Origin: Micromonospora rifamycinica
GTDB lineage: Bacteria > Actinomycetota > Actinomycetes > Mycobacteriales > Micromonosporaceae
DNA: 64,000 nt
Reading direction: 5' to 3'
Assembly: GCF_900090265.1 (NCBI RefSeq)
Contig: NZ_LT607752.1
Location: 2,418,001 to 2,482,000, forward strand
The notes under the pieces are model-generated. The model was not told where the DNA came from. It worked only from the letters and a program-made list of their open reading frames with translations, and searched no databases. Numbering within the stretch: the first letter of the stretch is position 1; every line of letters begins with the position of its first letter. Made by a program: the position numbers and the translations under genes. Below, in pieces: positions 24,763 to 35,400 of the stretch.

Positions 24763-25593
24763 ATGACCGGATCCACGGGCGGGCCGGTGGTGGTCGGCCT
24801 CGGGGCCACGCCGACGGACCTGGGGATGGTCCGGCTGGCCGCCCGGGAGGCCGACACCCACGGCCGGAGCCTGGCCCTGGTGCACGCCTTCAACTGGGAG
24901 GCCGCCCTCGCCGGCCCGTCGCTGGCCGGCAGCCGGGACACCGCCGAGGAGCTGATCGCCCGGGCCGCCACGGCCGCGAACGAGGTCGCCCCGGCGGTGC
25001 CGGTCAGCGGTGAGATCGTCGAGGGGGCACCCGTCGGCGTCCTGGTCCGCCGCTCCGAGACGGCGTTCCTGGTGGCCATCGGGGACGGCGGGATGACCGG
25101 CTGCGGACGGTGTGTCCCGGCCGATGCACCGGCCGTGCAGCTCGCCGCCCGTGCCGGCTGCCCGGTGCTGGTGGTCCGCCCCGAACCACCGCCCCCGGGG
25201 CCCGTGCTGGTCGGCGTGGACGGCTCACCCGGCTCCCGGGCCGCGCTCGACTTCGCCTTCGGCTGCGCCGCCCGCCGACCGGCCCGGGTCATCGTGGTGC
25301 GGGTGGTCGAGCCGGGACGACCCGACGGCGACGACGACCCGCTCGGCGCGCTGGTCGCCGAGGCCCGCCGGCACCACCCGGAGGTCGCGGCGGAGTGCCA
25401 CACCGTCCACGGGGATCCCGGGACCGTGCTGGTGGAGCAGTCCCGGTCGGCGCAGGTGGCGCTGGTCGGCGCCCGGGGTGACCAGCCGGGGCGGGGCATG
25501 CTGGGCGAGGTGAGCCAGACCCTGCTCTACCACGCGCCGGCTCCGGTCATCGTCGTCCGTGGACTGGTTTCCGCCGTACCGGCCGGGGCATGA
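24763..25593 (+). CDS. Tandem universal stress protein (UspA) with degenerate first domain
   Basis: 276 residues with two Usp domains. The first (VVVGLGATPTDLGMVRLAAREAD ... IVEGAPVGVLVRRSETAFLVAIGDGG) lacks the usual GSRG-x9-GS nucleotide motif. The second (VLVGVDGSPGSRAALDFAFGCA ... LVGARGDQPGRGMLGEVSQTLLYHAPAPVIVVR, split here) is partly preserved. ATG 24763 has GGGAGG upstream; GTG 24754 is too close. It opens the stress-response island; in mycobacteria Usp genes are a hallmark of the DosR regulon. Confidence 0.85.
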   Translation: MTGSTGGPVVVGLGATPTDLGMVRLAAREADTHGRSLALVHAFNWEAALAGPSLAGSRDTAEELIARAATAANEVAPAVPVSGEIVEGAPVGVLVRRSETAFLVAIGDGGMTGCGRCVPADAPAVQLAARAGCPVLVVRPEPPPPGPVLVGVDGSPGSRAALDFAFGCAARRPARVIVVRVVEPGRPDGDDDPLGALVAEARRHHPEVAAECHTVHGDPGTVLVEQSRSAQVALVGARGDQPGRGMLGEVSQTLLYHAPAPVIVVRGLVSAVPAGA

Positions 25594-25607
25594 CGTCCCC
25601 AGCGGCC

Positions 25608-25621
25608 GGGACCAACGGCCC
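25608..25621. promoter_or_regulatory. DosR/DevR-like box upstream of phosphoketolase
   Basis: GGGACCAACGGCCC matches the mycobacterial DosR core pattern GGGAC-N4-G-N-CCC. It lies 97 bp before the phosphoketolase start. Chance matches are not rare in DNA this GC-rich, so the support comes from the cluster context. Confidence 0.4.
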
Positions 25622-25718
25622 TGACCGGTGAGCCCCCGAACGCGAAGACTGGATCTGCCCGGGGCGAAACGGCGCTTCCGGGTGCAGAACCCCCCGACCC
25701 GCGAGAGGCTTTGGCAGC

Positions 25719-28121
25719 ATGGACACCGCTCTCGACCTGCACAGTCCCCTGACCGACGACGAGCTGCGCCGGCTGGACGCCTACTGGCGGGCGGCGAACT
25801 ACCTGACCGTCGGGCAGATCTACCTGCTCGACAACCCGCTGCTGCGCGAGCCGCTCGCCCCCGAGCACGTCAAGCCCCGGCTGCTCGGCCACTGGGGCAC
25901 CAGCCCCGGCCTCAACCTGCTCTACGCGCACCTCAACCGGGTCATCGTCAACCGTGATCTGTCGGCCATCTTCGTCACCGGCCCCGGCCACGGCGGCCCG
26001 GCCCTGGTGGCGAACACCTGGCTGGAGGGCACCTACAGCGAGCTGTACCACCCGGTCAGCCGCGACGAGCCCGGCATGCAGCGGCTGTTCCGCCAGTTCT
26101 CCTTCCCCGGCGGCATCCCGAGCCACGTCGCACCGGAGGTGCCGGGCTCGATCCACGAGGGCGGCGAGCTGGGGTACGCCCTGAGCCACGCCTACGGCGC
26201 GGCCTTCGACAACCCGGACCTGCTGGTCGCCTGCGTCATCGGCGACGGGGAGGCGGAGACCGGCCCGCTGGCGGGGAGCTGGCAATCCAACGTCTTCCTC
26301 AACCCGGCCCGCGACGGTGCGGTGCTGCCCATCCTGCACCTCAACGGCTACAAGATCGCCAACCCGACGGTCATGGACCGGATCCCCACCGAGGATCTGC
26401 TCGACCAGATGCGCGGACACGGCTACCAGCCGTACCTGGTCGCCGGGGACGACCCGACCCAGGTGCACCAGCTCCTCGCCGCCACCCTGGACCGGGCCTG
26501 CGACGAGATCGCCGAGATCCAACGGGTGGCCCGCTCCGGCGGCCACGTGGAGCGTCCCCGCTGGCCGATGATCATCCTGCGGACCCCGAAGGGCTGGACC
26601 GGCCCGACCCGGGTCGACGGCAAGCAGGTCGAGGGGACCTTCCGCGCCCACCAGGTGCCCATCGCCGAGGTACGCGACAACCCGGAGCACCTGGCCGAGC
26701 TGGAGCGCTGGCTGCGCAGCTACCGTCCGGAGGAGCTCTTCGACGCCACCGGCGCCCCGGTCGCCGAGCTGACCGCACTGCCGCCGAAGGGCGAGCACCG
26801 GATGAGCGCGAACCCGGTCACCAACGGCGGGCGGGTGCTGCGTGACCTGACCCTGCCGGACTTCCGCGACTACGCCGTCGACGTCAAGCAGCCGGGTGAG
26901 CCGGTGGTCGGCGCGGCCGGGGTGCTCGGCACCTGGGTCCGCGACGTGATCACCGCCAACCCTCAGACGTTCCGGCTGTTCGGCCCGGACGAGGTCGCCT
27001 CCAACCGGCTCGGTGCCGCGTTCGAGGTCACCGACCGGTCCTTCGACGGCCGGATCGAGACCACCGACGACCACCTCTCCCCCGACGGCCGGGTGATGGA
27101 GGTGCTCTCCGAACACCTCTGCGAGGGCTGGCTGGAGGGCTACCTGCTGACCGGCCGGCACGGCATCTTCACCAGCTACGAGGCGTTCATCCACATCGTC
27201 GACTCGATGGTCAACCAGCACGCCAAGTGGCTGAAGGTGACCCGGGGCATCCCCTGGCGGGAGCCGATCGCCTCGCTGAACTACCTGCTCTCCAGCCACG
27301 TCTGGCGGCAGGACCACAACGGCTTCTCGCACCAGGACCCGGGCTTCATCGACCACGTGGTCAACAAGAAGGCCGAGGTGGTCCGGGTCTACCTGCCGCC
27401 GGACGGCAACACCCTGCTCTCCACCATGGACCACTGCCTGCGCAGCCGGCACTACATCAACGTGGTGGTGGCCGGCAAACAGCCCGCCCCGAACTGGCTG
27501 ACCATGGACGAGGCCGTCCAGCACTGCCGGCGCGGCCTGGGCATCTGGGACTGGGCCAGCACCGACGACGGTCAGGAGCCGGACGTGGTGCTCGCCTGCG
27601 CCGGTGACGTGCCCACCCTGGAGACCCTCGCCGCCGCCGACCTGCTCCACCGGCACCTGCCCGAGCTGAAGGTGCGGGTCGTCAACGTGGTCGACCTGAT
27701 GCGGCTCCAGCCGTCGTCGGAGCACCCGCACGGGCTGCCGGACAACGAGTTCGACACCATCTTCACCCGCGACAAGCCGATCATCTTCGCCTACCACGGC
27801 TACCCGTGGCTGATCCACCGGCTGACCTACCGCCGGGCCAACCACGACAACCTGCACGTGCGCGGCTACAAGGAGGAGGGCACCACCACCACCCCGTTCG
27901 ACATGGTGATGCTCAACGACCTGGACCGCTTCCACCTGGTCATCGACGTCATCGACCGGGTGCCCGGCCTGGCCGCCCGCGCCGCCCACCTCCGCCAGGA
28001 GATGGTCGACGCCCGGCAGGCCTGCCGCGACCACACCCGCCGGCACGGCGAGGACGACCCCCGGGTCGCCGAGTGGCGCTGGATCCGGGAGACCCAGCCC
28101 GCCCAGCTCGACGCCGAGTGA
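25719..28121 (+). CDS. xfp: Xylulose-5-phosphate/fructose-6-phosphate phosphoketolase
   Basis: 800 residues, full family length. Thiamine diphosphate-enzyme motifs are clear: [59 protein letters not shown], and in the second half [20 protein letters not shown] and [19 protein letters not shown]. It cleaves xylulose-5-P or fructose-6-P to acetyl phosphate plus a triose or tetrose phosphate, giving ATP without oxygen. ATG 25719 has a weak GAGAGG. The setting between two universal stress genes, with a DosR-like box, suggests use under oxygen limitation. Confidence 0.95.
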   Translation: MDTALDLHSPLTDDELRRLDAYWRAANYLTVGQIYLLDNPLLREPLAPEHVKPRLLGHWGTSPGLNLLYAHLNRVIVNRDLSAIFVTGPGHGGPALVANTWLEGTYSELYHPVSRDEPGMQRLFRQFSFPGGIPSHVAPEVPGSIHEGGELGYALSHAYGAAFDNPDLLVACVIGDGEAETGPLAGSWQSNVFLNPARDGAVLPILHLNGYKIANPTVMDRIPTEDLLDQMRGHGYQPYLVAGDDPTQVHQLLAATLDRACDEIAEIQRVARSGGHVERPRWPMIILRTPKGWTGPTRVDGKQVEGTFRAHQVPIAEVRDNPEHLAELERWLRSYRPEELFDATGAPVAELTALPPKGEHRMSANPVTNGGRVLRDLTLPDFRDYAVDVKQPGEPVVGAAGVLGTWVRDVITANPQTFRLFGPDEVASNRLGAAFEVTDRSFDGRIETTDDHLSPDGRVMEVLSEHLCEGWLEGYLLTGRHGIFTSYEAFIHIVDSMVNQHAKWLKVTRGIPWREPIASLNYLLSSHVWRQDHNGFSHQDPGFIDHVVNKKAEVVRVYLPPDGNTLLSTMDHCLRSRHYINVVVAGKQPAPNWLTMDEAVQHCRRGLGIWDWASTDDGQEPDVVLACAGDVPTLETLAAADLLHRHLPELKVRVVNVVDLMRLQPSSEHPHGLPDNEFDTIFTRDKPIIFAYHGYPWLIHRLTYRRANHDNLHVRGYKEEGTTTTPFDMVMLNDLDRFHLVIDVIDRVPGLAARAAHLRQEMVDARQACRDHTRRHGEDDPRVAEWRWIRETQPAQLDAE

Positions 28122-28141
28122 CGCCACCCGACTCCCCCGGC

Positions 28142-28155
28142 GGGCCGACCGGTCC
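28142..28155. promoter_or_regulatory. Weak DosR-like box upstream of the second Usp gene
   Basis: GGGCCGACCGGTCC fits the GGGnC-N4-G pattern but ends GTCC rather than NCCC. It lies in the 59-bp gap between the phosphoketolase stop and the Usp start. It is weaker than the boxes at 25608, 35176 and 35253. Confidence 0.25.
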
Positions 28156-28180
28156 ACCGCCCACCTGAGAGGACGAGACG

Positions 28181-29047
28181 ATGACATCCGACGAGATCCT
28201 GGTCGGCTACGACGGCTCCGCCGACGCGGGGGTCGCCCTGGACTGGGCGCTGGCCGAGGCGCAGCGCAGCGGACGGCCCGTCCGCCTGGCGTACGTCTTC
28301 GAGTGGCTGACCGTCGCCGGGTGGGTCGGTCCCGGCGTGGCCCCCGGGGTGTGGCCGGACGACGCCGCCCGGCGGCAGGTCGAGGAGCTGGTGCAGCAGG
28401 CCGCCTCGGACGCCACCGCGGCCTGGCCCGGCGTCACCGTGCACGGTGGGGTCTTCGACGGCCCCCCCGCGCTGGTGCTGGAGGAGCGTTCCGCCGAGGC
28501 CGGGCTGCTGGTGCTCGGCAGCCGGGGCCACGGCGGCTTCACCGGCCTGCTCGCCGGCTCCACGGCGGTCTCGGTGGCCGCCCACGCGCACTGCCCGGTC
28601 GTGGTGGTACGGGAGGCGCAGGCCAAGGCCACCGGCCCGGTGGTGGTCGGCTACGACGGCTCCGAGCAGGCCCGCACCGCGCTCGGGTTCGCCGTGGAGC
28701 GGGCCGCCCAACGGGACACGGCGCTGCGGGTGCTGCGGGCCTTCGAGCCGCCGGACGACCGCTGGCGGCCCTCCGACCCGGACGCCGAGGCCCGGCTCGC
28801 GGCGGACCGGGCCGAGATCGACCAGGCCCTCGCCGGGTGGCGGGAGACGTTCCCCGAGGTGCCGGTCACGGTGGAGATCGCACCGGCCCGACCGGCCGCC
28901 GCGCTCGTCGAGGCGAGCCGGGAGGCACAGCTCGTGGTGGTCGGCAGCCGGGGCCGGGGTGGACTGCGCGGGATGCTCCTCGGCTCGGTCGGCCAGCAGC
29001 TCATCCAGCACGCGCACTGCCCGGTCGCGGTCGTCCGGGAACGCTGA
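28181..29047 (+). CDS. Tandem universal stress protein (UspA)
   Basis: 288 residues with two complete Usp domains. Both carry the ATP-binding G-x-G-x9-GS motif: GSRGHGGFTGLLAGS in the first and GSRGRGGLRGMLLGS in the second, each followed by HAHCPVVVVRE or HAHCPVAVVRE. This matches the tandem ATP-binding stress proteins of the mycobacterial DosR regulon (Rv1996/Rv2005 type). AGAGGA precedes the ATG. It follows phosphoketolase on the same strand by 59 bp and is closed by a strong hairpin at 29078. Confidence 0.9.
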   Translation: MTSDEILVGYDGSADAGVALDWALAEAQRSGRPVRLAYVFEWLTVAGWVGPGVAPGVWPDDAARRQVEELVQQAASDATAAWPGVTVHGGVFDGPPALVLEERSAEAGLLVLGSRGHGGFTGLLAGSTAVSVAAHAHCPVVVVREAQAKATGPVVVGYDGSEQARTALGFAVERAAQRDTALRVLRAFEPPDDRWRPSDPDAEARLAADRAEIDQALAGWRETFPEVPVTVEIAPARPAAALVEASREAQLVVVGSRGRGGLRGMLLGSVGQQLIQHAHCPVAVVRER

Positions 29048-29077
29048 CCGGGCGACCCGGCGGGGCGGGCGGCCGTT

Positions 29078-29125
29078 GGGCCGATGTGGCGGTGATCCGA
29101 CGATCTGACACCGCGACATCGGCCC
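29078..29125. terminator. Hairpin between Usp gene and convergent P-type ATPase
   Basis: Arms GGGCCGATGTGGCGGTG and CACCGCGACATCGGCCC pair over 17 positions with one mismatch and a 14-nt loop. They are placed midway between the two convergent genes. Confidence 0.7.
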
Positions 29126-29144
29126 CAGCGCGGGGATCGACACA

Positions 29145-29190
29145 GGGCGGGTGGATCAACGCGGGGCGGGTGGATCAACGCGGGGCGGGC
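29145..29190. repeat. 19-bp direct repeat at the 3' end of the ATPase gene
   Basis: GGGCGGGTGGATCAACGCG occurs twice in tandem (29145 and 29164), followed by a partial copy. The second copy includes the ATPase stop codon at 29175. Confidence 0.7.
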
Positions 29191-31508
29191 GGGTCGGGTT
29201 CCAGCGCGAGGTAGGTCTCCTCTTCCTGGGCCAGGTGCAGGCGCAGCACCGCGTCCAGCCCGTACAGGCTGGCGAGCAGGTCGGGCACCTGGTCGGGGCG
29301 CAACCGCCCGTCCGCCCGGGCCAGGTGACCGCCGATCGCGTCCACCAGCCGGTGGATCTCCACGTGTTCCCGGCTCATCGTGGACGTCACCTCCCCGCCC
29401 AGCGGGCCGGTCAACGCCGGGTAGAGCTGCCGTTCCTCGGCGCTGTCGTGCGGCAGCACCTCGTCGGTGAGCCGGCGGTGCGTGTCGCGCAACGCCGGCA
29501 GGCACCCCTCGGCGGTCGGCCGGGTCGCCACCAGGTCGGCGGTGTCCCGTACCCGGGCGAGCACGTCCCGTACGCCGGCGTGCTGGCCCGCGTACCGGCC
29601 GAGCAGGGCGCGGGCGGCCGGCGGGACGTCCGGACGACGCGGCCCGCCGCGCAGCGCCCGCAGCGCGTTGAGGATCACCAGCACGTCGATGCCCTCCTGG
29701 AGGAAGGCGCCCGCCACCGGCGGCAGCCGGCCGGCGGCGGCGGCCAGCATCGCGAGCACCGCCAGCCCCATCCCGACGGCGGCGCTCTGCACCGCGATCC
29801 GGCGGGCGTGCCGGGCGATCTCGACGGCGTCGGCGAGCCGGTCCAACCGGTCCACGGTGATCACGGCGTCGGCGACGTCCGCCGAGGCGGTCGCCCCGGT
29901 AGCCCCCATCGCCACCCCGACGTGCGCCGCCGCCAGCGCCGGCGCGTCGTTCACCCCGTCGCCGACCATCACGGTGACGGCCAGCCGCGCCTCCTGCCGT
30001 ACCCGGGCCACCTTCTGCTCCGGGGAGCACCGGGCCACCGCCTCGTCCACCCCCACCAGCCGGGCCACCTGTTCGGCGGTGCGCGGACGGTCCCCGCTGA
30101 GCAGCAGCAGCCGGGACAGCCCGGCGTCCCGCAGCCGCCGTACCGTCCGCCGGGCGTCCGGACGGACCGGGTCCTCCAGCAGGATCGCCCCCAGCGGGCC
30201 GTGGTCGTCGCTCACCCACACCGTCGACCAGCCGGCCAGCTCGGCCCGCTCCCGGGCCTGCTCCGCCCAGTCGGGCAGGTCGCCGGTGAGCTGCCCGACC
30301 CGCACCAGCCGGCCGTCGACCCGGCCGCTGACCCCGCGCCCCGGCTCCTCGGTCACCTCCGTCGGCGTGGTCAGCCGCAGCCGCCGCTCGCGGGCCTGCC
30401 GCACCAGCGCCACCGCCAGCACGTGCGGGGAGAGCTGCTCCACCGACGCGGCCAGCCGCAGCACCTCGTCCCGGTCGCCGCCGGGGCCGGCCACCGTCTC
30501 CGCCGCCCGGGGCCGCCCGGCGGTCAACGTGCCGGTCTTGTCGACCAGCAGGGTGCGGGCCCGGCCGAGCAACTCCAGCGCACCGCCGTCACGCACCAGG
30601 ACACCACGGCGGGCCGCCCGGGACAGCCCGGAGACGATCGCGATGGGGGTGGCCAGCAGCAGCGGACACGGCGTCGCCACCACCAGCACGGCGACCGCCC
30701 GGACGACCTCCCCCGACCACCACCACGCCACCCCGGCCAGCACCAGGGTGAACGGCACGAACGCCGCCGCGTACCGGTCGGCGAGCCGGACCGTCGGCGC
30801 CCGGTGGGCGGTCGCCTCCCGCGCCAGCCGGACGATCCCCGCGTAGGTGCTGCCGGCCGCGTCCCGGGTGGCCCGCAGGCCCACGGCAGCGCCCGCGTTG
30901 ACCACCCCGCTGGACACCTGCTCCCCGGCGGCCCGGCCCACCAGCTGCGACTCGCCGGTCACCACCGACTCGTCGAGCGTCGCCGGTGCCGCGAGCACCC
31001 CGTCGACGGGCACCACGTCCCCCGGCCCGACCAGCAGGTCGTCCCCCACCACGACCCGGTCCAGCGGAACCACCTCGATGCCCCCGTCCGGGGTGCGCCG
31101 CCGCGCCTGCCGGGGTGCCCGCGCCAACAGCGCCCGCAGGTCGCGGGTCGCCCGCCCCCGGGCGTACGCCTCCAGCGCCCGGCCGGTCGCCACCATCACC
31201 GCGATCACCGCCCCGGCCAGGTACTCGGCGACCAGCAGCGCACCGGCCAACGCCAGCACGGCGATGACGTCCACCCCGAACCGCCGCCGCCACCACTGAC
31301 GCAGCACCGTCCCGACCGCCGGCACCAGCGCCCCCAGGGTCGCCGTCGCCCACACCGCGTCGGCCGGGCCGCGCCGCCCGGTCAGCCACAGCGCCGCCCC
31401 GACCAGCAACGCCCCGCCGAGCAGGGCCAGGGGCGTCCACTCGCGCCAGCGCACCGGACGCCGGTCGACCGGCCGCCGCGGAACACACTCCTGCGGTGCC
31501 GCGTCCAC
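29175..31508 (-). CDS. Heavy-metal-type P-type ATPase fused to a C-terminal hemerythrin domain
   Basis: About 777 residues. P-type ATPase motifs: TGES actuator loop (SVVTGESQLVG), the membrane motif ATPCPLLLATP (TPC in place of the usual CPC, near residue 279), phosphorylation site DKTGTLT (near 321), GDRPRTAEQVA and GDGVNDAPALAAA. No N-terminal HMA domain is seen. After the last membrane segments an HHE hemerythrin domain follows (DTHRRLTDEVLPHDSAEER, REHVEIHRLVD, LHLAQEEETY), with the His/Glu set for a di-iron site. It may couple metal transport to O2, NO or redox sensing. The GTG 31508 start is uncertain; the frame is open further upstream. Confidence 0.82.
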   Translation of the reverse strand: MDAAPQECVPRRPVDRRPVRWREWTPLALLGGALLVGAALWLTGRRGPADAVWATATLGALVPAVGTVLRQWWRRRFGVDVIAVLALAGALLVAEYLAGAVIAVMVATGRALEAYARGRATRDLRALLARAPRQARRRTPDGGIEVVPLDRVVVGDDLLVGPGDVVPVDGVLAAPATLDESVVTGESQLVGRAAGEQVSSGVVNAGAAVGLRATRDAAGSTYAGIVRLAREATAHRAPTVRLADRYAAAFVPFTLVLAGVAWWWSGEVVRAVAVLVVATPCPLLLATPIAIVSGLSRAARRGVLVRDGGALELLGRARTLLVDKTGTLTAGRPRAAETVAGPGGDRDEVLRLAASVEQLSPHVLAVALVRQARERRLRLTTPTEVTEEPGRGVSGRVDGRLVRVGQLTGDLPDWAEQARERAELAGWSTVWVSDDHGPLGAILLEDPVRPDARRTVRRLRDAGLSRLLLLSGDRPRTAEQVARLVGVDEAVARCSPEQKVARVRQEARLAVTVMVGDGVNDAPALAAAHVGVAMGATGATASADVADAVITVDRLDRLADAVEIARHARRIAVQSAAVGMGLAVLAMLAAAAGRLPPVAGAFLQEGIDVLVILNALRALRGGPRRPDVPPAARALLGRYAGQHAGVRDVLARVRDTADLVATRPTAEGCLPALRDTHRRLTDEVLPHDSAEERQLYPALTGPLGGEVTSTMSREHVEIHRLVDAIGGHLARADGRLRPDQVPDLLASLYGLDAVLRLHLAQEEETYLALEPDPPAPR

Positions 31509-31561
31509 CTGCGGATCGTCCCAGCAGGGGGCCGGCGGGGGCCGGGAACCGGGAAACCGCA

Positions 31562-31596
31562 GGGCCAAAATGCCCCCGAGGGGGGACCTGCGGACC
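31562..31596. promoter_or_regulatory. Two DosR-like boxes between divergent ATPase and nitroreductase genes
   Basis: GGGCCAAAATGCCC (31562-31575; read on the minus strand GGGCATTTTGGCCC) and GGGACCTGCGGACC (31583-31596) lie in the divergent gap. The first is a good palindrome with an AT centre, the second is partial. Both could serve both genes. Confidence 0.4.
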
Positions 31597-31695
31597 GTGC
31601 GCGGGGCCGGGTCGGCGGGCCAGGATGGAACGGTATCCCCGCCCCGGGGCCGACGGGGTGGGGCACGATGGGAAAGAGACGGAAAGGTCGTGCCG

Positions 31696-32706
31696 ATGAG
31701 CCACCAGACGCCCGCGACGGACCGCCCGCTGACCACCGCTCTCGCGGAGGCGGCGGCGACGGCAGGTCACGCCCCCTCGGTGCACAACACGCAGCCGTGG
31801 CGCTGGCGGGTCCTGCCGGACGCCCTGGAGCTGCGGGTGGTCCGGGAACGGCAGCTCTCGGCCACCGACCCGGAGGGCCGGCTGACGGCGGTGAGCTGCG
31901 GCGCGGCCCTGCACCACGCCCGGGTGGCGCTCGCCGCCGAGGGCTGGACGGCGGTGGTCGAGCGGCTGCCCGACCCGCAGCAGCCGGACCTGCTGGCCCG
32001 GTTGACCGGCCTGACCCGTTCCGGGGGCGACCCGGAGGCGATGCGCCTGGTGCAGTGCATGCAGGTGCGGCACACCGACCGCCGGCCGGTCAGCGACGAG
32101 CCGGTGCCCGCCGGGGTGCTCGACGACATCGTCCGCGCCGCCGACGCCGAGGGTTCCCGGTTGCAGATCCTCGACGCCGACCAGGTGATGGAGCTGGCCG
32201 CGACCGCCTCGCACGCCGGCACGGTCGAGGCGGAGGACCCGCAGACCCGCGAGGAGTTGCAGTACTGGACGCACCGGGCCGGCACCGGCACCGGCCTGCC
32301 GCCGGAGGTGCTGCCGCACGACCAGCCGCAGACCACCGTCCCGGCCCGGGACTTCGGCAGCCCCGGTGACCTGCCGGTCGGCCCGGGGCACGACAAGGCC
32401 GCCGTGTACGGGCTGCTCTACGGCGACGAGGACGAGCCGGCCAGCTGGCTGCGGGCCGGCGAGGCGCTCTCCGCGCTCTGGCTCACCGCCACCCGGCACG
32501 GGGCGTCGGTGGTGCCGCTGTCCGGCGTGGTGGAGGTGGCCGGCACCCGGCAGACGCTGCGGCGCCTGCTCAGCGGCCTCGGCTACCCGTACCTGGTGCT
32601 GCGGATCGGGATCGCGGACCCGGCGCACGCCGGCCCGCCGCACACCCCGCGGCTGCCCGCCGCCCAGGTGGTCGACACCTCCGCGGTCCGCGACCAGCGG
32701 CCCTGA
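31696..32706 (+). CDS. Acg-like nitroreductase-family protein 1
   Basis: 336 residues. It starts with the family signature HAPSVHNTQPWRWRV and has RLTAVSCGAALHHARVALAAEGW, MQVRHTDRRPVSDEPV, and a C-terminal WLRAGEALSALWLTATRHGASVVPLSGVVEV. This is the arrangement of the Acg (Rv2032) class of FMN-associated proteins with two fused nitroreductase halves. In M. tuberculosis acg is under DosR control, fitting the DosR-like boxes upstream. ATG 31696 has GGAAAGG before it. Enzymatic activity is unproven for the class. Confidence 0.85.
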   Translation: MSHQTPATDRPLTTALAEAAATAGHAPSVHNTQPWRWRVLPDALELRVVRERQLSATDPEGRLTAVSCGAALHHARVALAAEGWTAVVERLPDPQQPDLLARLTGLTRSGGDPEAMRLVQCMQVRHTDRRPVSDEPVPAGVLDDIVRAADAEGSRLQILDADQVMELAATASHAGTVEAEDPQTREELQYWTHRAGTGTGLPPEVLPHDQPQTTVPARDFGSPGDLPVGPGHDKAAVYGLLYGDEDEPASWLRAGEALSALWLTATRHGASVVPLSGVVEVAGTRQTLRRLLSGLGYPYLVLRIGIADPAHAGPPHTPRLPAAQVVDTSAVRDQRP

Positions 32707-34473
<1,767 letters not shown>

Positions 34474-34501
34474 TCGGGGCCGCCGTCGGCGCGGCGGTGG
34501 G

Positions 34502-35140
34502 TCAGTGGCGCTGGCCGAGCAGGCGGGTGGCGAGCACGGCGGCCTGGGTGCGGCGTTCCAGGCCCAGCTTGGCCAGCACACTGGAGACGTAGTTCTTCAC
34601 CGTCTTCTCCGCCAGGAACATCTTGCCGGCGATCTCCCGGTTGGTCAGCCCCTCGGCCACGTACTCCAGGATGCGCCGCTCCTGTTCGGTGAGGGTCTTC
34701 AGCTCGCGCGGCTGCTCGACGCCGCTGCGGATGCGTTCCAGCACCCGGGTGGTGATCGCCGGGTCGAGCAGCGACTGCCCGGCCGCGACCCGGCGCACCG
34801 CGTCCACCAGGTCGGTGCCCCGGATCTGCTTGAGCACGTACCCCGCCGCACCCGCCATGATCGCGGCGAACAGCGCCTCGTCGTCCTCGTACGAGGTGAG
34901 GATCAGCCCCTTGATCGACGAGTCCACCGCCCGCACGTCCCGGCACACGTCGATGCCGTTGCCGTCGGGCAGCCGGGCGTCGAGGATCGCCACGTCGGGC
35001 CGCAGGGCGGGAATCCGTCGGGCCGCCTCCTGGGCGGAGCCGGACTCGCCGACCACTTCGATGTCGCCGCTGCTCTGCAACAGGTCGGCCAGGCCACGGC
35101 GGACGACTTCGTGGTCGTCGAGAAGGAACACCCGGATCAT
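34502..35140 (-). CDS. DevR/DosR-like LuxR-family response regulator
   Basis: 212 residues, NarL type. The receiver has DD at 8-9, phospho-acceptor Asp54 (AILDARLPDGNG), Thr82 (LTSYEDDEAL) and Lys104 (YVLKQIRGTD), positions identical to M. tuberculosis DosR. The C-terminal LuxR HTH reads LTEQERRILEYVAEGLTNRE and MFLAEKTVKNYVSSVLAKLG, also DosR-like. ATG 35140 follows GAGGG. It ends 28 bp from the kinase gene, convergent, and is divergent from a nitroreductase gene with DosR-like boxes in between, so it probably autoregulates. Confidence 0.9.
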   Translation of the reverse strand: MIRVFLLDDHEVVRRGLADLLQSSGDIEVVGESGSAQEAARRIPALRPDVAILDARLPDGNGIDVCRDVRAVDSSIKGLILTSYEDDEALFAAIMAGAAGYVLKQIRGTDLVDAVRRVAAGQSLLDPAITTRVLERIRSGVEQPRELKTLTEQERRILEYVAEGLTNREIAGKMFLAEKTVKNYVSSVLAKLGLERRTQAAVLATRLLGQRH

Positions 35141-35175
35141 CCCTCGTTTCTACCCGCCCGGACCGGCCCGCGCAC

Positions 35176-35189
35176 GGGTCGAAGGTCCC
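35176..35189. promoter_or_regulatory. DosR-like box near the regulator start
   Basis: GGGTCGAAGGTCCC fits GGGnC-N4-GTCCC, the closest match in the window to the mycobacterial consensus half GTCCC. It lies 36 bp upstream of the regulator gene. Confidence 0.45.
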
Positions 35190-35252
35190 TAACCTGGCGC
35201 GTCACGCCGCCCTTCCCGGCGCGTCACGCCGGGGAGGGCGGCCCGGCGGGTC

Positions 35253-35266
35253 GGGACGTCCGGCCC
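35253..35266. promoter_or_regulatory. DosR-like box upstream of nitroreductase 2
   Basis: GGGACGTCCGGCCC has the same arrangement as the box at 25608 (GGGAC-N4-GGCCC). It lies 135 bp before the nitroreductase start. Confidence 0.4.
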
Positions 35267-35400
35267 TGCCCGGCCCACCCCCGGGTGGCGGACCGTGGAG
35301 GGGAACCACCACCGGGAACCGGGTCGGCGTCGGCCGGCCGGGGCGACGCGTTCCCCGCTCGGGGTGGAGCGGCACGAACCGTCACGGAAGGAGCACGACC

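Noticed and set aside
25527..28187. 886-codon minus-strand frame opposite phosphoketolase
   Set aside because: Antisense of a fully conserved enzyme; no family signature.
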